Source: Rotaria macrura
Taxonomy: Eukaryota > Rotifera > Eurotatoria > Philodinida > Philodinidae
Length of the DNA: 64,000 nt
Assembly: GCA_900239685.1 (NCBI GenBank)
Contig: OENT01000843.1
Span: 1 to 64,000, forward strand
Reading direction: 5' to 3'
Shown: piece after piece, positions 1 to 12,272 of the stretch
How positions within the stretch are numbered: position 1 is the stretch's first letter
How the letters are laid out: each line of letters begins with the position of its first letter
Position numbers and translations under genes: made by a program
Notes under the pieces: model-generated
Database searches by the model: none
What the model saw: the letters and a program-made list of their open reading frames with translations, nothing else
Told to the model about the DNA's origin: nothing

Positions 1-107
1 ATACCCATCGATTGGCTTAAATCGACACCTCGAAATGCCCATCGGATGGCAGGTTGGGTATTGAAACATTGCCCGATGACACAATTCCAACAATATCGAT
101 CGATTCT
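1..107 (+). CDS. Partial exon at left edge, RNase H-like retroelement fragment possible
   Basis: Frame 1 is open for 36 codons from the first base, reaching a TAA at 109-111, but a strong splice donor (gtaagt) begins at 108, so this may be a true exon ending at 107. Visible residues include the block WLKSTPRNAHRMAGWVL and later FQQYRS. The spacing W-L-K ... R-x-A-x-W-x-L ... Y-R loosely resembles the RNase H segment of Ty3/gypsy-type polyproteins, but 36 residues are not enough to decide and no neighbouring polymerase motifs are in the window. It could equally be a host gene exon whose remainder lies to the left. No continuation was recognised downstream. Confidence 0.3.
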
Positions 108-931
108 GTAAGTTGTAGACATTCATTCTGAATAAAAATTTGTCGAAATAAATTTTACGATAAAACAAGTAGACTACCTCTTTTATTTTCTATTAAAGAT
201 AAGAAAATACAGACTAAATTACTTAGCATCGTATCTTTTTGACATATAATGGAATAATAATCATAAATAGTCCATCTATGAACTTCCCATTTAATATTTT
301 TTGGTATGCAAATGAACCATCCTATACTCTTCTCAAGCAAAAAATCGGATTCAAAAGAGTTAAACCTTTTCAGACTCAATGATTTAAGAGTACATTATGT
401 AAATTGTTTTTGTTATTGAGTTGACTAGCGTCCATGACAAACAAGATATTGCCAACATTGTCTAATCTTTGTAATTCTAATCAATAGAGGTTATGCAGAT
501 ATTTCTCAAAATTCAAGCGGAGTTATTCTGGTATTATTAGAATAAATTAATATTGATTGAAGTAATAATTTCATCATACTTATGCGCAACGTTAATGCAA
601 TGATTGAAGACTAGCAAGAGTCAATGTGAAAATCAGCATGATATTTATTAATCAGGAAAAATTAATCAACTCCTTTAGTTGTTTACATTCTTTTAATATA
701 GATGTGCGTAGATATACAAAATATCATACTCACACCCATAGAACCTCATGATCCCAAACTTTTTAGTGCACATCCAATTAGTAGCAACTTTATAGTATTC
801 AGAAAAACGTTTTCGAATATTCTATTAGGCTGATTCGAAAATCGATCATCACGAATTTAGGTTATTTTGTGAACGTTACTTATCCGTTGAGTACATCTGA
901 TGTGAAAATTTTTCTCATAAATTGAATAGGA
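108..931. other. AT-rich non-coding DNA
   Basis: Short open frames occur on both strands but none shows coding-like codon use, splice context or a familiar domain. Nothing else is recognised. Confidence 0.5.
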
Positions 932-1187
932 CCCCAGGTCCATCAAAACGGATATCCGTTACGGCCCGTTGAGTGGACGCAGTTATACGGACCGTAACAT
1001 CATTAAAATAGGGCCGTATACGGCCGTATTTTCACAGTATACGATCCTTTCTTACTGTGCCCAGAAATAGTACCGTATGCGGAGCCGTATACTGTGAAAA
1101 TACTGCCGTATACTGGCCTATTTTAATGATGTTACGGTCCGGATAACTGCGTCCACTCAACGGTCCGTATCGTTCGACCTGGGACGG
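932..1187. repeat. Long inverted repeat (foldback/MITE-like hairpin)
   Basis: The two halves are near-perfect reverse complements. A 19-bp stretch at 968-986 pairs with 1143-1161, the next 24 bp at 988-1011 pair with 1118-1141, and 1026-1043 pair with about 1085-1102; the outer ends (CCCAGGTC near 933 and GACCTGGG near 1176) also pair more loosely. The unpaired centre is about 40 bases. The element is much richer in GC and CpG than its surroundings. No open frame lies inside and no clear target-site duplication was found at its borders. It looks like a non-autonomous foldback DNA element, though a structured RNA or a regulatory hairpin cannot be excluded. Confidence 0.8.
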
Positions 1188-3070
1188 TTAGATAGCTCAT
1201 ATTAAAATGAATACTTGATAAAATTTTCAGAGCTCTATCACGTACCTGTAAGGAAATATCATAAAAAAAAGTCTATGTTTAGTGCTTTTACTTGAATTAT
1301 AATATCCTAGGCAAAAAATAGCTCATTAGGTCTTTCAATTTACTTAGATTCCTAAAAACATTAGTTCTACAAAATGAGGTAATTTTGATCCAAATCTGAA
1401 ACTGTCAATTGAGCCTGATCCGGCATCCTTTTCGTGCAGTGACTCCTCAAAGTCTTTTCATTTCAAAGCCTTCCAACAGTTGAAAAGAATCATAATTCGT
1501 ACAATTCTCTTAGAGGGGTTCTTCAAGTCTTTCATAAGTAGTCGATCGTAGTTGCTTTGCTAATTGAGATCGAATTTAAGGAACTGCAATGATACAAGAC
1601 TAGTTGAAATTTTGGTAAAAATACGGAATTTTAGCGTTTCAACTATAACTTAGATTACTAAGGTTTACGTGTAGTTAAATAGTTTTAAACAATCGCAGTT
1701 ATGTCCATCATTCAGAACTTCACGATGGCGACTCTGTCTCGACAGGCAAGGAATATACAGTACTATGCTTTTTTTACAGCTACTCACTTTTTATTTGCAG
1801 ATGAACATTAATTGCGTGTGATAATTTTTGAACCGAAGTTGAGCAATGTTTTGAAAGACCTGTGAAATAGTGTCCAGAACAATAGTCATATCATACTTGA
1901 GGTGAGGATGTGACACAAGTACATTTCGTGAATTGTATCGACAGACAAAACTAATAACGATTCTTATGGCATTTTCAACATGGTAAACATCAAATGCATG
2001 CTGCCACTCAGTACCTTGACTTCTCAAAAATCTCGAGTTTCGCATTAATTGCTGTATTCCATGCGTACCGCAATGTAGAAGTTGTACATTAGTAACTAGG
2101 ACAAGCAGTTTATTCCTATCATCGTTGTCGAACCTGCTATACTTGCCCTAGTTAGATGACTGAATGGAACAGTAAAGATGCAAGTGCCTATGGAATTGTC
2201 AACTTCGATTCTTAGAGACTTGTCATTTTATTCCCCCTCACCCTCAGTACTTAAGAATCATTTGAGTCTTCTCGAGAAACTTTGCTTCTTTACATGCGTT
2301 TCAAATGGCACGATCTACGCGTTCAAGTTTCAACTTAACGATAAAAATATCACACCACTGCAATATATTTTTTCACTTTTCTAAAACTTTCAAGAAGCAA
2401 ACTTTGTCTAGAAAAGTATTAATAACATACAGAATATATTTTCTATCGTGCTTCATGCAGCAGTTGAATCCGAAGATCGATTTGCAAGCATGAGTCTAGC
2501 ATATTGGAATTTATGAAAAATATAACAAAAATAAGAATCCGAAAATTCGAAGATGTCATTATTAGTATATAGAGTTGTGACTGCTCGAGTACGAAACGAC
2601 ACATGCATACTTTTGTCATATAAAATTCGTCTAATAAAATCATAAGAATAAATCACGAGTGTTTACATTCATTTATTATACTCTAAAAACTATTTTCATT
2701 GTCCGCAGTGAACTGCTTCACAAAATCTTTATACATTCAAAGCACTGAGAATAAGACTAGTTCACAAAGTAAACACTAGAATTACTGAATCTACACTAAT
2801 ACCGATTGATTTTCACAGGTTATTTGTTTCTCGAACTACTAGTGTAATCTATTCGATAATGAAAGTATGAGTGGATGTACATGACGTTTGTCTTAATTCA
2901 CATTATTCATAGAATCTTCTATGAGACTGTTGTTTACAAATCAGATATTTAGATTATTGATGAGAAATTGTATTGGAAACATATCGAAAAAAATAATCAG
3001 TGATATTAGAAGAATAGTTTCGTTCGAAGCTTGATAGTATATTTAAAAATATTATTTATGACTATAAAAA
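1188..3070. other. AT-rich non-coding DNA
   Basis: No supported gene. Several open frames of 60-84 codons exist, including one on the minus strand at 1791-2045, but they lack splice or translation context and any recognisable motif. The right end is likely the 3' untranslated region of arginase. Confidence 0.5.
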
Positions 3071-3073
3071 TCA

Positions 3074-3079
3074 TTTATT
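3074..3079 (-). terminator. Poly(A) signal for arginase
   Basis: AATAAA on the minus strand about 75 nt after the arginase stop codon; a plausible cleavage signal by position. Confidence 0.5.
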
Positions 3080-3154
3080 TAAGTGTATTTCATTCTACAA
3101 GCATAAAAATCGAGGATAATAGATATTTTCATGGGTAAAAACAGTTTTCAAAAT

Positions 3155-4126
3155 TTACAAAAGAGTTTCGCCAAATGTTGCCCGAATAAGACTGCATCCG
3201 ATGGTAACTGCATCTTCAAAATTATTGCATAGTGAAGGATTTAATTCGGCCATGTCTAATCCTATCAAACGTCCTGTTGCAGAAAGAGCTTCACAAATAT
3301 AATGTCCTTCACGAAATGTTAAGCCACCTCGAACAGGTGTACCTGTACACGGTGCAACAGTTGGATCAAGTGCATCAATATCAAATGAAAGATGTATTGG
3401 GGATCCAGGATGTTCACCTTTGGATAAATGTTCAATAGTCATATCTAATACTTTACCAATGCCATAACGATCGATTTCGTGCATGGAAAAAGCTTTAATC
3501 TTGTTTTTCTTGATAATGGCCTTTTCAGCTTTGTCGACGTCGCGTAAACCAATATAAACGAGATTTTCTGGTTTCAAACAAGGTATGATCCAATCGAGTC
3601 CTTCAACTTTTTGAGCATTTAGACCAAGTAGAAAGGACAAAGGCATGCCATGTAAATTTCCAGTTAGTGTTGTTTCCATCGTATTTATATCAGCATGAGC
3701 ATCGACCCACACCACTTTTAGATCAGCGCCAAAACGTTCCTTGATTCCTCGTGCCATACCACTAATTGTTCCTATACCCATAGAATGATCTCCTCCAATT
3801 TGTAATGTCAATCGACCAGCTTTCGCATGTTCATAAACTTGATCCGTAAGAATTTTATTGATAATACCCACTGTTCTTGGTCGTTTGACAATACCGATAG
3901 GTTCGTCAGAGTGAGGAAAAAATTCTTTATAGTCATGAATTTTATCATCTGTGAGTATTGTACCGAAATTCATGTCATTCAGTTGTTGTATGAGACCAGC
4001 CTTCATGACATATGCTGGACCTAAGTCAACGCCTTGTCTCGGTTGACCACCACTGAATGCAACACATGTAATACCGATTTCTCGTTTATTGAAAAATTTC
4101 CAATTAGATGAGCCGTTCGATTCCAT
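3155..4126 (-). CDS. ARG: Arginase
   Basis: 323-residue intronless frame, the usual length for animal arginases. It hydrolyses L-arginine to ornithine and urea using a binuclear Mn(II) centre. All six expected metal ligands are visible: H114 in GGDHS, D142/H144/D146 in DAHADIN, and D249/D251 in SFDIDALDP. The substrate-side segments GLRDVD (193-198), TGTPVRGG (261-268) and the final helix with [11 protein letters not shown] (289-299) are also present. No targeting sequence is apparent at the N-terminus, so a cytosolic enzyme is likely, but this is inference. A TATATAA-like sequence lies about 30-37 nt upstream of the ATG. It is unusual in the window in having no intron in a full-length enzyme gene; a retrocopy or an intron-poor lineage copy are possible reasons. 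Neighbours on both sides are non-coding. Confidence 0.96.
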   Translation of the reverse strand: MESNGSSNWKFFNKREIGITCVAFSGGQPRQGVDLGPAYVMKAGLIQQLNDMNFGTILTDDKIHDYKEFFPHSDEPIGIVKRPRTVGIINKILTDQVYEHAKAGRLTLQIGGDHSMGIGTISGMARGIKERFGADLKVVWVDAHADINTMETTLTGNLHGMPLSFLLGLNAQKVEGLDWIIPCLKPENLVYIGLRDVDKAEKAIIKKNKIKAFSMHEIDRYGIGKVLDMTIEHLSKGEHPGSPIHLSFDIDALDPTVAPCTGTPVRGGLTFREGHYICEALSATGRLIGLDMAELNPSLCNNFEDAVTIGCSLIRATFGETLL

Positions 4127-7100
4127 CTTGATTTATTGAATACTTAGAAATTGAGTTATATAAAGCTTAAAAGAGTCTGAAATAGTGGAAATATAGTTTT
4201 ACTGGAACCACAGGTTCATAACTCAGAACTAACTGTTGATTTCAGCGAATTATTCTTTTTATTTGTTTCGTTGGATTTACTTTCAGTACCTTGAAAATGC
4301 TGCAAGAGAAAGGGGAAAGTAGCTCTCAACTGTTCGCATGAGAAAATAATACTAAACCATAAGTTTATTTCTTTTCAAAATGGTTCATATAGCGATATGC
4401 TGCACAAACTAAAGAGTAATGTATGAAGCTTTGATTCAACTATGTTCAGAGCTTCTTTGTCCACAAATGTGACGCGTGATATGAGCAAATAAGGCATGTA
4501 TTATTTACACTTACTAAACTCTCTGATGTTTGAAAAAACCTATTTTTGAGGAATCGAAGAAAAACTATCAAGAACAAATGTTCTCATATAAAGTCTTCTC
4601 GATTCAACTATTGTTTCTAACTCTCTCTTAGTATGTCGCAAGATCTTCAACGTGATTGTGAAATAGTAATCACGGGTTACATGTTGATGTATTAGGCTCG
4701 AATTAAAACGATTAGCTTGTAATAGCACATCGTTGTAGCCAATTTCACGAGACACAGTGTCTCCTATATCGTCACACAGCATGACAACAGATACAATTTG
4801 AATATGCTTCAGGTACCTGACTCAAACAATCACCGAGTCTACTGATAATCCTTGAAGAAAAACTACTTCTCTTACAATTCGAATGTTTCTCGCGTTCATA
4901 TGTTTGTATTCATAATGGAGCTGGTAAGGACATTCACACATACCTCTATATCATGTTTAGCTCTACAGACTTAATATCGGCTCTCTCTCATCTATCTTCG
5001 ATATTCTGTTGTGAAACTTTCTTTTTTTTTGTTTTTTCTTATTTTGGCACAAAGCCCAATGCCTATTAACTCCCATAATAGTACTAGAGCATTACTGTTA
5101 TGTAAGAGACATAATGCTATATTGATATAGACGATACAATCTTATTTTGGTATAAGTGACGTTGACGACACTTAATGGACTGTTGACAGTAAAAATTCTG
5201 TCCTTTCTTTTTAATTTTACCTATCTGATAGAGTCGAAGATATCTAGATCTTGAATCTCAATATAGCGACCTACTTTTATCAAACATTCTTGTAAATATA
5301 AGTGTAAACTATTCACTAAATTGGTACTAAAGATGTTTTGTCTGCAGTTCCAGAAATATGCTGAGATCTTTCGAAATTATCAACACTTTTGAAACAGCTG
5401 AAATACACAACTTCATCTCAAATATTCATATGAAGAAGAAAGTATTGAAATAGTATAAAAGCAAAACAATCTGACTAAGACATGAGTTGTAACGAAGCCA
5501 TAGTTAAATTTGTCTTATTTCTTATTATAGATTTGTTGAGAAAAATAAATAAGCAACAATCACCTATATGAAACGCCTATACAACTATATGTGAATAATC
5601 ACAACGCATTGATTATAACTATCTATTCAGATTTTTTTCACTAAACACTTTAAGATCATACTCATATTGCTCAGTGTTCGATTGATGAGGGAAAATATCC
5701 ATACAATGAAGGTTCAACGATGGAATAGATGAAAAGCATTGTAGAAGAAAAATAGTAGTATTGAAGCGTGTATAGAAATACTTAACTTTTTATTTTTCGA
5801 TTCATAATCTAGATCATCGGCGTCAGCTAGGCTGAGATATGACGATATAGAAATGGATAGTTGAAGAAAATCAGTCTCTTTGGGATATTTATTCATATCA
5901 GATGTGAACGAAGACATAATCGAGTTCGGTTTTCTACTGCAGCTCTTACCATAGCTCTTTCTCATACATTGACAATGCGCAACTTAGTTTTGTGTCTTGC
6001 CTTTTACACACCCCTTGCTACTTACTACACTGGGGATATTTTTCTTCAGCCAATGAAACATAGATGTCCGCAATAAAGAGGACAAGATACTGCTAATTAT
6101 AAACTCTTCCACTAGATATTTGTTGTTGACAATCTTTTTTCGTCAGAGAAATAAAGAAATGTAATAGTTAGGTATCAGTCTTATGTCCGCTGTTATTATC
6201 ATCTCGTCATAATTCAACTTAATTATAGATTGTCTCATAAATATGTTTACTATCAGAAATTAGAATATTTCTCGTAATCTTTGTTTCTGATAGGCTGTTG
6301 TTATCTTAAGGATGATAAACGATGGTTCGAAGATTTGATCGATGAGTGCAAACCATTGAAAAGTTCGAATTGAAAAACTTACGATAAACTTTCGTGAATG
6401 ATTTTAAGTTCTGACATAGTCGAATACGTATCATGCAAACTGTACTGGCCGTTTTAATTTTGATAAAAAATGCATCAAATTTATTGGTATCCTTGTCGAA
6501 ATAGAATTTTGCTTGAGATTCTTTTATTTTGAAAACAAGAAATCTTGAAAATATGCATAATCAAGTATCTCCATTGTTCTTTTATGAAGAAAGTCTTTGA
6601 TCAATTGTTTATCAACAATAATAATTAACTCTTAGTAATTTGAACATGAAGAATAGTTTTTAGCATACAGATAATTACAGAAAACTTTGTAGATTCAAAG
6701 AATATGTAAACATAACCTGTATCATGATGTATGCTATGCAAATGAAACATATTCCATAGATGAAAAGAATTTCATTTAAAATAGATTTCCTTGAAGATTC
6801 ATCATTTATATTAAACATCGACGACAGAACTTTTGTGTCGAGTAATTCGATAAATCGAGTGCATGTTAAGTTAACTACTTATAAAAACACCAGAGGATAA
6901 TAATATTATTTATAAAAGATCAATCATATGGGAAATGCTATTTTGTCTTGCGTAGTTTTTTTTCAAATATTTGCTTATCATATTTACACTAGTACATAGT
7001 CTATAAATAGCATTGCACATTTTCTTAATTATGATTCTTTTCTTTATTTTTCATTTTTCATAGATAGAATGTAAAAAGAAAATCACAACATTTTATGATT

Positions 7101-7250
7101 ATTAAAATTATATCAAGACAAAAAAGCTGATCATCAGTGGAATTTAGTAGACCAGTCAGAGCTGCCCTGAGCTAGAAGCAACAAATCTATCAATCCTAAG
7201 TTCTTTTTTTCTAAAAAAGAGAAATATCTAAATACAGATATATGTGCATA
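4127..7250. other. AT-rich non-coding DNA
   Basis: About 3.1 kb without a supported gene. Open frames of up to 83 codons (for example near 5714-6076, on both strands) show no domain, splice continuity or conserved motif. Confidence 0.5.
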
Positions 7251-7255
7251 AATAC

Positions 7256-7261
7256 TTTATT
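7256..7261 (-). terminator. Poly(A) signal for GPCR gene
   Basis: AATAAA on the minus strand about 37 nt after the GPCR stop codon. Confidence 0.45.
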
Positions 7262-7297
7262 TAGTTTTTTCCTTTTAAATAAATTTTATCAGGATGT

Positions 7298-8667
7298 TCA
7301 AGAACAATTCATTATGGAGTCCATTTTTCTTTTACAATCTGAAAAGAATTCATTAAGTTCATGACGAAATTTGGATGCACCATAACAATAAATAAAAAAA
7401 TTACTCTAGAATAAAGATCAATGTTTCATGATGCACATTTATTGAACATTCATATTAATGAATAACTTACGGCATGACTTGTAAATTGTATGCATAATAG
7501 TATTGCTTGTACAATGTATTTTAATGGTTTACGATCTTTTAAACGATTTCTCCAAAAAACGCTATAAATCATTACTGGTGTTGTTAAGAAAACGAATAGA
7601 AATGTTACGGATAAAAGTATGCCGGTGAGTTGTCTTTGTCGACGGCGACGATTACTAGTTTGCAATGAACATTTCCTTAGGTCAATTGACGTGGATTCGT
7701 GTGATGTTGGCATTGGTGCTGAACGAATAATCATAAAACAACTTGATATAAGCATGATACAAAATGGAATAACATTGTAAAGAATAAGATGTGCTGTTTC
7801 CCATTTCGGAAATATATAATATGGATCATTCAAACTTTGATAACATGCAATACAAGTACGTTTTTCATATGGCACACAATTAGATATTCGATGACCATTT
7901 AAAAAAAGTAAATGCATATTGAGAACAACGATAAGTATTGTCATACTGAGAATAACATAAATTGAATAACTAGCTCGACCGAATTGTCGATGCCAAAATA
8001 AAAAATGAATATTAAGACAACGATCTACACTAACTAACGTTAGGTACCATGATGAAAGTTGTAAACTGACAAATGCAAGAAATGATACTACACGACAAGA
8101 TAGAATTGATGCATCTTCAAGATCATTTTGATAGAGATTAATTAGATATTTATAGAATAAATTTAAACTCCAAGAATATAAAGAAAGAATATCAGCAACA
8201 GCTACTGCTATTAAATAACGCATCGTTGTATGTTGTCGTAAATTACGACGAAGAAGAATAATGATAGTTAAACCATTTCCTAAAAAGAAAATAAATAGTC
8301 ATGTCCATGGTTGTCCTCTGTTTAGTTACCAATCGTTCCGACAACAATAAGTAGAAGAGCATAAATTGCTGCACCATATAGAATGGGATGATGATAAAGT
8401 ATTGGACTTTCGTATAATGCTCCAAAAATATCGGTTCCATTCCACAGTAACGGTGATGATGCTGAAATTATTGATCCAACAGTCCATGAAATATTATCGT
8501 ATAATATATCTGAGTCCGGTAATAGAGATAGAATTGGAAGAAATTCATTGAAATCAATTTCATCACCTTCCTAAAATTAGAAAAAAAAAGCAACAAATAG
8601 TCCATTGTTTGTCATAAAAATAGATCAGTTATGATTGAAAAATAACTATAGCATCGATATTTACCAT
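7298..8667 (-). CDS. Rhodopsin-like G protein-coupled receptor
   Basis: Four coding exons on the minus strand: 8665-8667 (the ATG alone), 8330-8570, 7471-8279 and 7298-7405. They join in frame to 386 residues. The N-terminus is acidic with NISW and NGTD glycosylation sites; TM1 continues over an intron into a GNGLTIII motif. A cysteine near the start of TM3 (LSCRVV) and a pair in extracellular loop 2 (TCIAC) can form the class A disulfide. The DRY box is replaced by VDRC, and the TM7 NPxxY motif by a SNFFIYCYG variant, followed by a basic tail. An Arg-rich third intracellular loop (NRRRRQRQ) suits G-protein coupling. The ligand cannot be told; divergent peptide receptors of this kind are common in lophotrochozoans. 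The isolated start-codon exon is odd, but its donor (gtaaat) and the phase both fit. Confidence 0.88.
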
Positions 8668-11540
8668 GATTGACTATGTATTGAATAAGTCTTGTTCAAG
8701 TGAAATTTATGAATACGAATGCTCGATGAAGGTTTAGTTCGCGAATGTGTCAAATCTGTCGATTCATTTTTGTGTTCAGCGACGTACCACTACCGATCGT
8801 CACGTGCTAAATTGATCTCCCTCTTTCGATTTACGGAAGAAACTAACTGATTAAATTAGTTCTCTTTATTCCTTTTTCTCTTTCTTTCTCTTCTTCTTAT
8901 CATCTAATCACCAAGCCAAAACTCAATAGCAGAAAATTGCATGGGTAACGAACCATCTATCCTCTATTATATTGCTCAAATTAATAATGAAAACAAAACA
9001 ACATGTTCTACGTGGAGTACGAAAATTGTTTTACAATCATCGTTCGAAATCGGGTCAAAGTAAAGAATGGGCAGTAACACGTGTCGATTGAATGTTATAT
9101 GAGTAATTGTCCTTCATAAACATACAATACATAAATCAAGTACTGTCTCGTTTCTCTGCATTGTTTTCTATGCAGAATAAATGATAATCCGTTATTTAGG
9201 AATTTATCCAAGATAAAGACCGTATGTTTCATCAAACAACAAGTATATCAATGATCTTTCACTGTTTTACCCCTGTGAGATACACCTACTGTGCATTATA
9301 ATAATATTAATCAAGAGTAACATGTACCAGTGTTCGATGTAAATCTAAATGCTCTTTTTAATTTTCTTATTTCTTTTTATTACTAGATGATGTAAGATCA
9401 GAAAATTCAATTAAGTCAATGGTACACATCAAACTAGTTTATTGTGATGCATGCGTATTTTTTCATTGCAATCATCAATTTATTTATGATTAATTTCGAG
9501 TGTTTCTTTGTCGATTTGAATTTATGTGAATTGACAAATTAATGAAACGGTAAAAAATCTTCAAGAAGATAATATTTCATATGAAATCTATTTGCACACT
9601 ACTGGTAGCTTGATTTCTCAATGCACTTGAAGTGTCGGATTGTCTCAGTTTATCAATATGAATTAACTACAGTAGTTGAATCTTGAGTTTCATAATAAAT
9701 TATCTAGAAGATCAATGAAATAATCCTTGATTGAATATGTTTGTTTGTTAATATGCAAGAGTATATTTCCAGTCATCAGTCATCGGTGAACAGTAGATAC
9801 TCAACGTTAGTGGCCAAGACTCTTTCGATGTCAGGCTGTTAGTGATATTTAATAAGGAATTAACAATTCTTCGCATTTGTTTCGTATAAATCATTGATAA
9901 ATTTCTTTATCCTTAGTTTGATAAACAATCAAAATTGCTATCCTGATTCTGTCTATATCCTATCAAAGCTGATCTTTTCCGATGGTATTAGTTTTGTTTA
10001 GAATATCCATTCATTTCATGACGCAACAGTATTCTTTTGTTTATGTCTTCTCAACTTTTCAGCACTAATATCTAACTTCTAAGTGACTTTGGACATTCAA
10101 TTATGGTCTACACATACTAACATATACTGAATGATGTGGCAATTATCAATGGAAGTAATGAGTACTATGATTAGATCGACGGAGGTGAGTGAATCAATTT
10201 TTCTAATATCGGTCTGATAGGTTCAAATCAATTTGTATGCACTTAAATTAAATTAAAGTTGAGTAATCGTCGAAAAATAGTTTACCCAATTGCTAACTTT
10301 TGTATTCAGTTTCAGGAAAAGAAAAATTGACTTGGTATTTTCAATTAATTTCTAGCTTTCTATTTCCAGTTGAATCTTCGTCCTTCAGAGACCTAGAAAG
10401 CAACGGGTGTGTATATTCTCGATTTCTCAAGAGTAAATACAAGAACTTGATAGTCTATCAGTGTGCTATTATATCAATAATAAACTAATAATACAATTTA
10501 TTTGCTGAAACTTCCTATGAGAATGCTATGCTTGTTTTGAAGCACTATTCACTTTTTTTCATTCAATCAAAATACAAGAATCATGATTTAGACTGATTCA
10601 CTCTAATGCTATATAAGTTACTCTTTGTTTTTGTCGAACTAGAAAATAATGAATAAGATGCGGTGATATCTTTAATGATATGTTGTCCGAGACATATCAA
10701 ATGCTAATTTGGTTTTAAATAATCACTAATGAATAAAAATATCAATTATTTAGGTATCAAGCTGAAAAACCAAACGTGTTAATTTTCATACATATAATGA
10801 TATCAATATGTGTCAATCTCATTTTGACAAGTACATTGAAAAATTAGACTACTATACTCGGTGATCGGAAATATTTCTTTATAGATTCTCGATGAAATGT
10901 ATTTGAATCATATTGTTGTTGTACTTAATCTCGAATAACTATTTGATATTTATATATATATATATTGATATTCAAGAATTAGTGTTACGTGAAAATGATG
11001 AACGAAAAGAAGCTCATACAATCTATTTATATCAATAGACTAATGAATTCATTATAGTATAGTGCAATAACTATTCATATTATAGTATATTAGCATTTAT
11101 ATTAGAAATGCACTCGATTTGTGACACAATAAAACACAGATAACAATATGCACGGCTCATGAATTGATTAGATTAACCAGTTGGGTGAAGAAGAAACAAG
11201 AAACAATTTCTAGTTTCTGTGTATTTTCTTTCTCTCTATAAACTATAAGAGAAATATTGACATAAAAATTAAAAAAAAACAAAGTCTTCGATTATTTTTA
11301 TTCTTCCTCTCAGATGAATGTTTTTTTCTTGCAAAACAAAATTGAAAAAAGACATTTTTTCGATTGTTTTTCGTGCGCACAATTCTCAAGTCATCAATAA
11401 GAGAAAGAAGTATTTGTATGTTTTACAAGTAAAAAACAAAACGTTTTCTTTTTGAGATAAAAACTACATGATTGTGCAAGTAACTCGGAATGAATTTTCT
11501 ACTATGATAATCGAATACGTTATCAGAACATTAAAAAATT
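8668..11540. other. AT-rich non-coding DNA between GPCR and TIR genes
   Basis: About 2.9 kb between divergently transcribed genes, so both promoters presumably lie here. A short (TA)n tract occurs near 10952. No coding signal was recognised. Confidence 0.5.
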
Positions 11541-11551
11541 TTCCCATTTAG
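11541..11551 (+). promoter_or_regulatory. Splice acceptor just upstream of the TIR start codon
   Basis: A pyrimidine-rich tract ending in AG (tcccatttag) stops three bases before the ATG at 11555. It could close a 5' UTR intron or accept a trans-spliced leader; no upstream exon is visible. Confidence 0.4.
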
Positions 11552-11554
11552 ATA

Positions 11555-12241
11555 ATGTCAGACAAATTGACGGTCACTGTTGAGTGTTATAGTGACCTTC
11601 AAAGAGTCCCCATTGAAAATTCATTTATAACAATAGATAAACTCAAGACCATTATACGTAAAAGATTTAATATTGATTATCCATTTAATTTAACTTATGA
11701 AAATGCGGAGTTATCGAATGAAGATTCGTTGCATGACTTAAACATCAAGACAAATCCACCAATACGTGTTCGACGATGTTCAAAATGTTATGATGAAACA
11801 GATTCGATGACAGATGTTTTTCTCAGTTATGAACGAACTCATAGAAACACGGTTATACAATTGAAACAAAAGTTGGAAGAGAAAAATTATTTTTGTTTTC
11901 TTGACACAGAAATCATGTCCACTAAAAATCATAATTTGGATCCTGAAATTGTCGCAAAAATACGAAACTCACCGGTTTTTGTTTCTTGCATCACTAACAC
12001 ATATGCGCAATCCAATAAATGTCGACAAGAACTCAACTGTGCTATACAAAACAACAAACCAATCATATTCATATTATTAGAACAATTGCATTGGCCACCT
12101 CCACAGATTGCAACTTTAGTTTCAGGCTATCCTTACATCAAGTTTTATAATACTGGATCATCTTCTGATTTAACTCCATGGTCTTCGGAAAACTTTGAGG
12201 AACTTCTAAGTAAATTAGCTGCATTAGTTCCACATATGTGA
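11555..12241 (+). CDS. Ubiquitin-like fold plus TIR-domain protein
   Basis: 228 residues in a single exon. Residues 4-75 look like a ubiquitin-like beta-grasp: an N-terminal beta hairpin, then a helix around IDKLKTIIRKRF, then an LTYENAELSNEDSLHDLNI segment typical of ubiquitin-like surfaces. After a CSKC linker, residues 86-200 match a TIR domain: box 1 is TDVFLSY, a central C-F-L-D-T-E strand follows, and the helix CRQELNCAI carries a glutamate (E159) where NADase-type TIR domains such as SARM1 have their catalytic Glu. A GYPYIKFY strand ends the fold. No transmembrane segment, LRR or death domain is present. The role could be an intracellular adaptor or an NAD-cleaving enzyme; the sequence alone does not decide. 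A poly(A) signal follows at 12267-12272. Confidence 0.82.
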   Translation: MSDKLTVTVECYSDLQRVPIENSFITIDKLKTIIRKRFNIDYPFNLTYENAELSNEDSLHDLNIKTNPPIRVRRCSKCYDETDSMTDVFLSYERTHRNTVIQLKQKLEEKNYFCFLDTEIMSTKNHNLDPEIVAKIRNSPVFVSCITNTYAQSNKCRQELNCAIQNNKPIIFILLEQLHWPPPQIATLVSGYPYIKFYNTGSSSDLTPWSSENFEELLSKLAALVPHM

Positions 12242-12266
12242 ACGGGTATTGTTCAATACAGAAACA

Positions 12267-12272
12267 AATAAA
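12267..12272 (+). terminator. Poly(A) signal for TIR gene
   Basis: AATAAA 26 nt after the stop codon. Confidence 0.5.

Noticed and set aside
1791..2045. 84-codon frame on the minus strand
   Set aside because: No motif, no splice context, and codon use does not resemble the confirmed genes.
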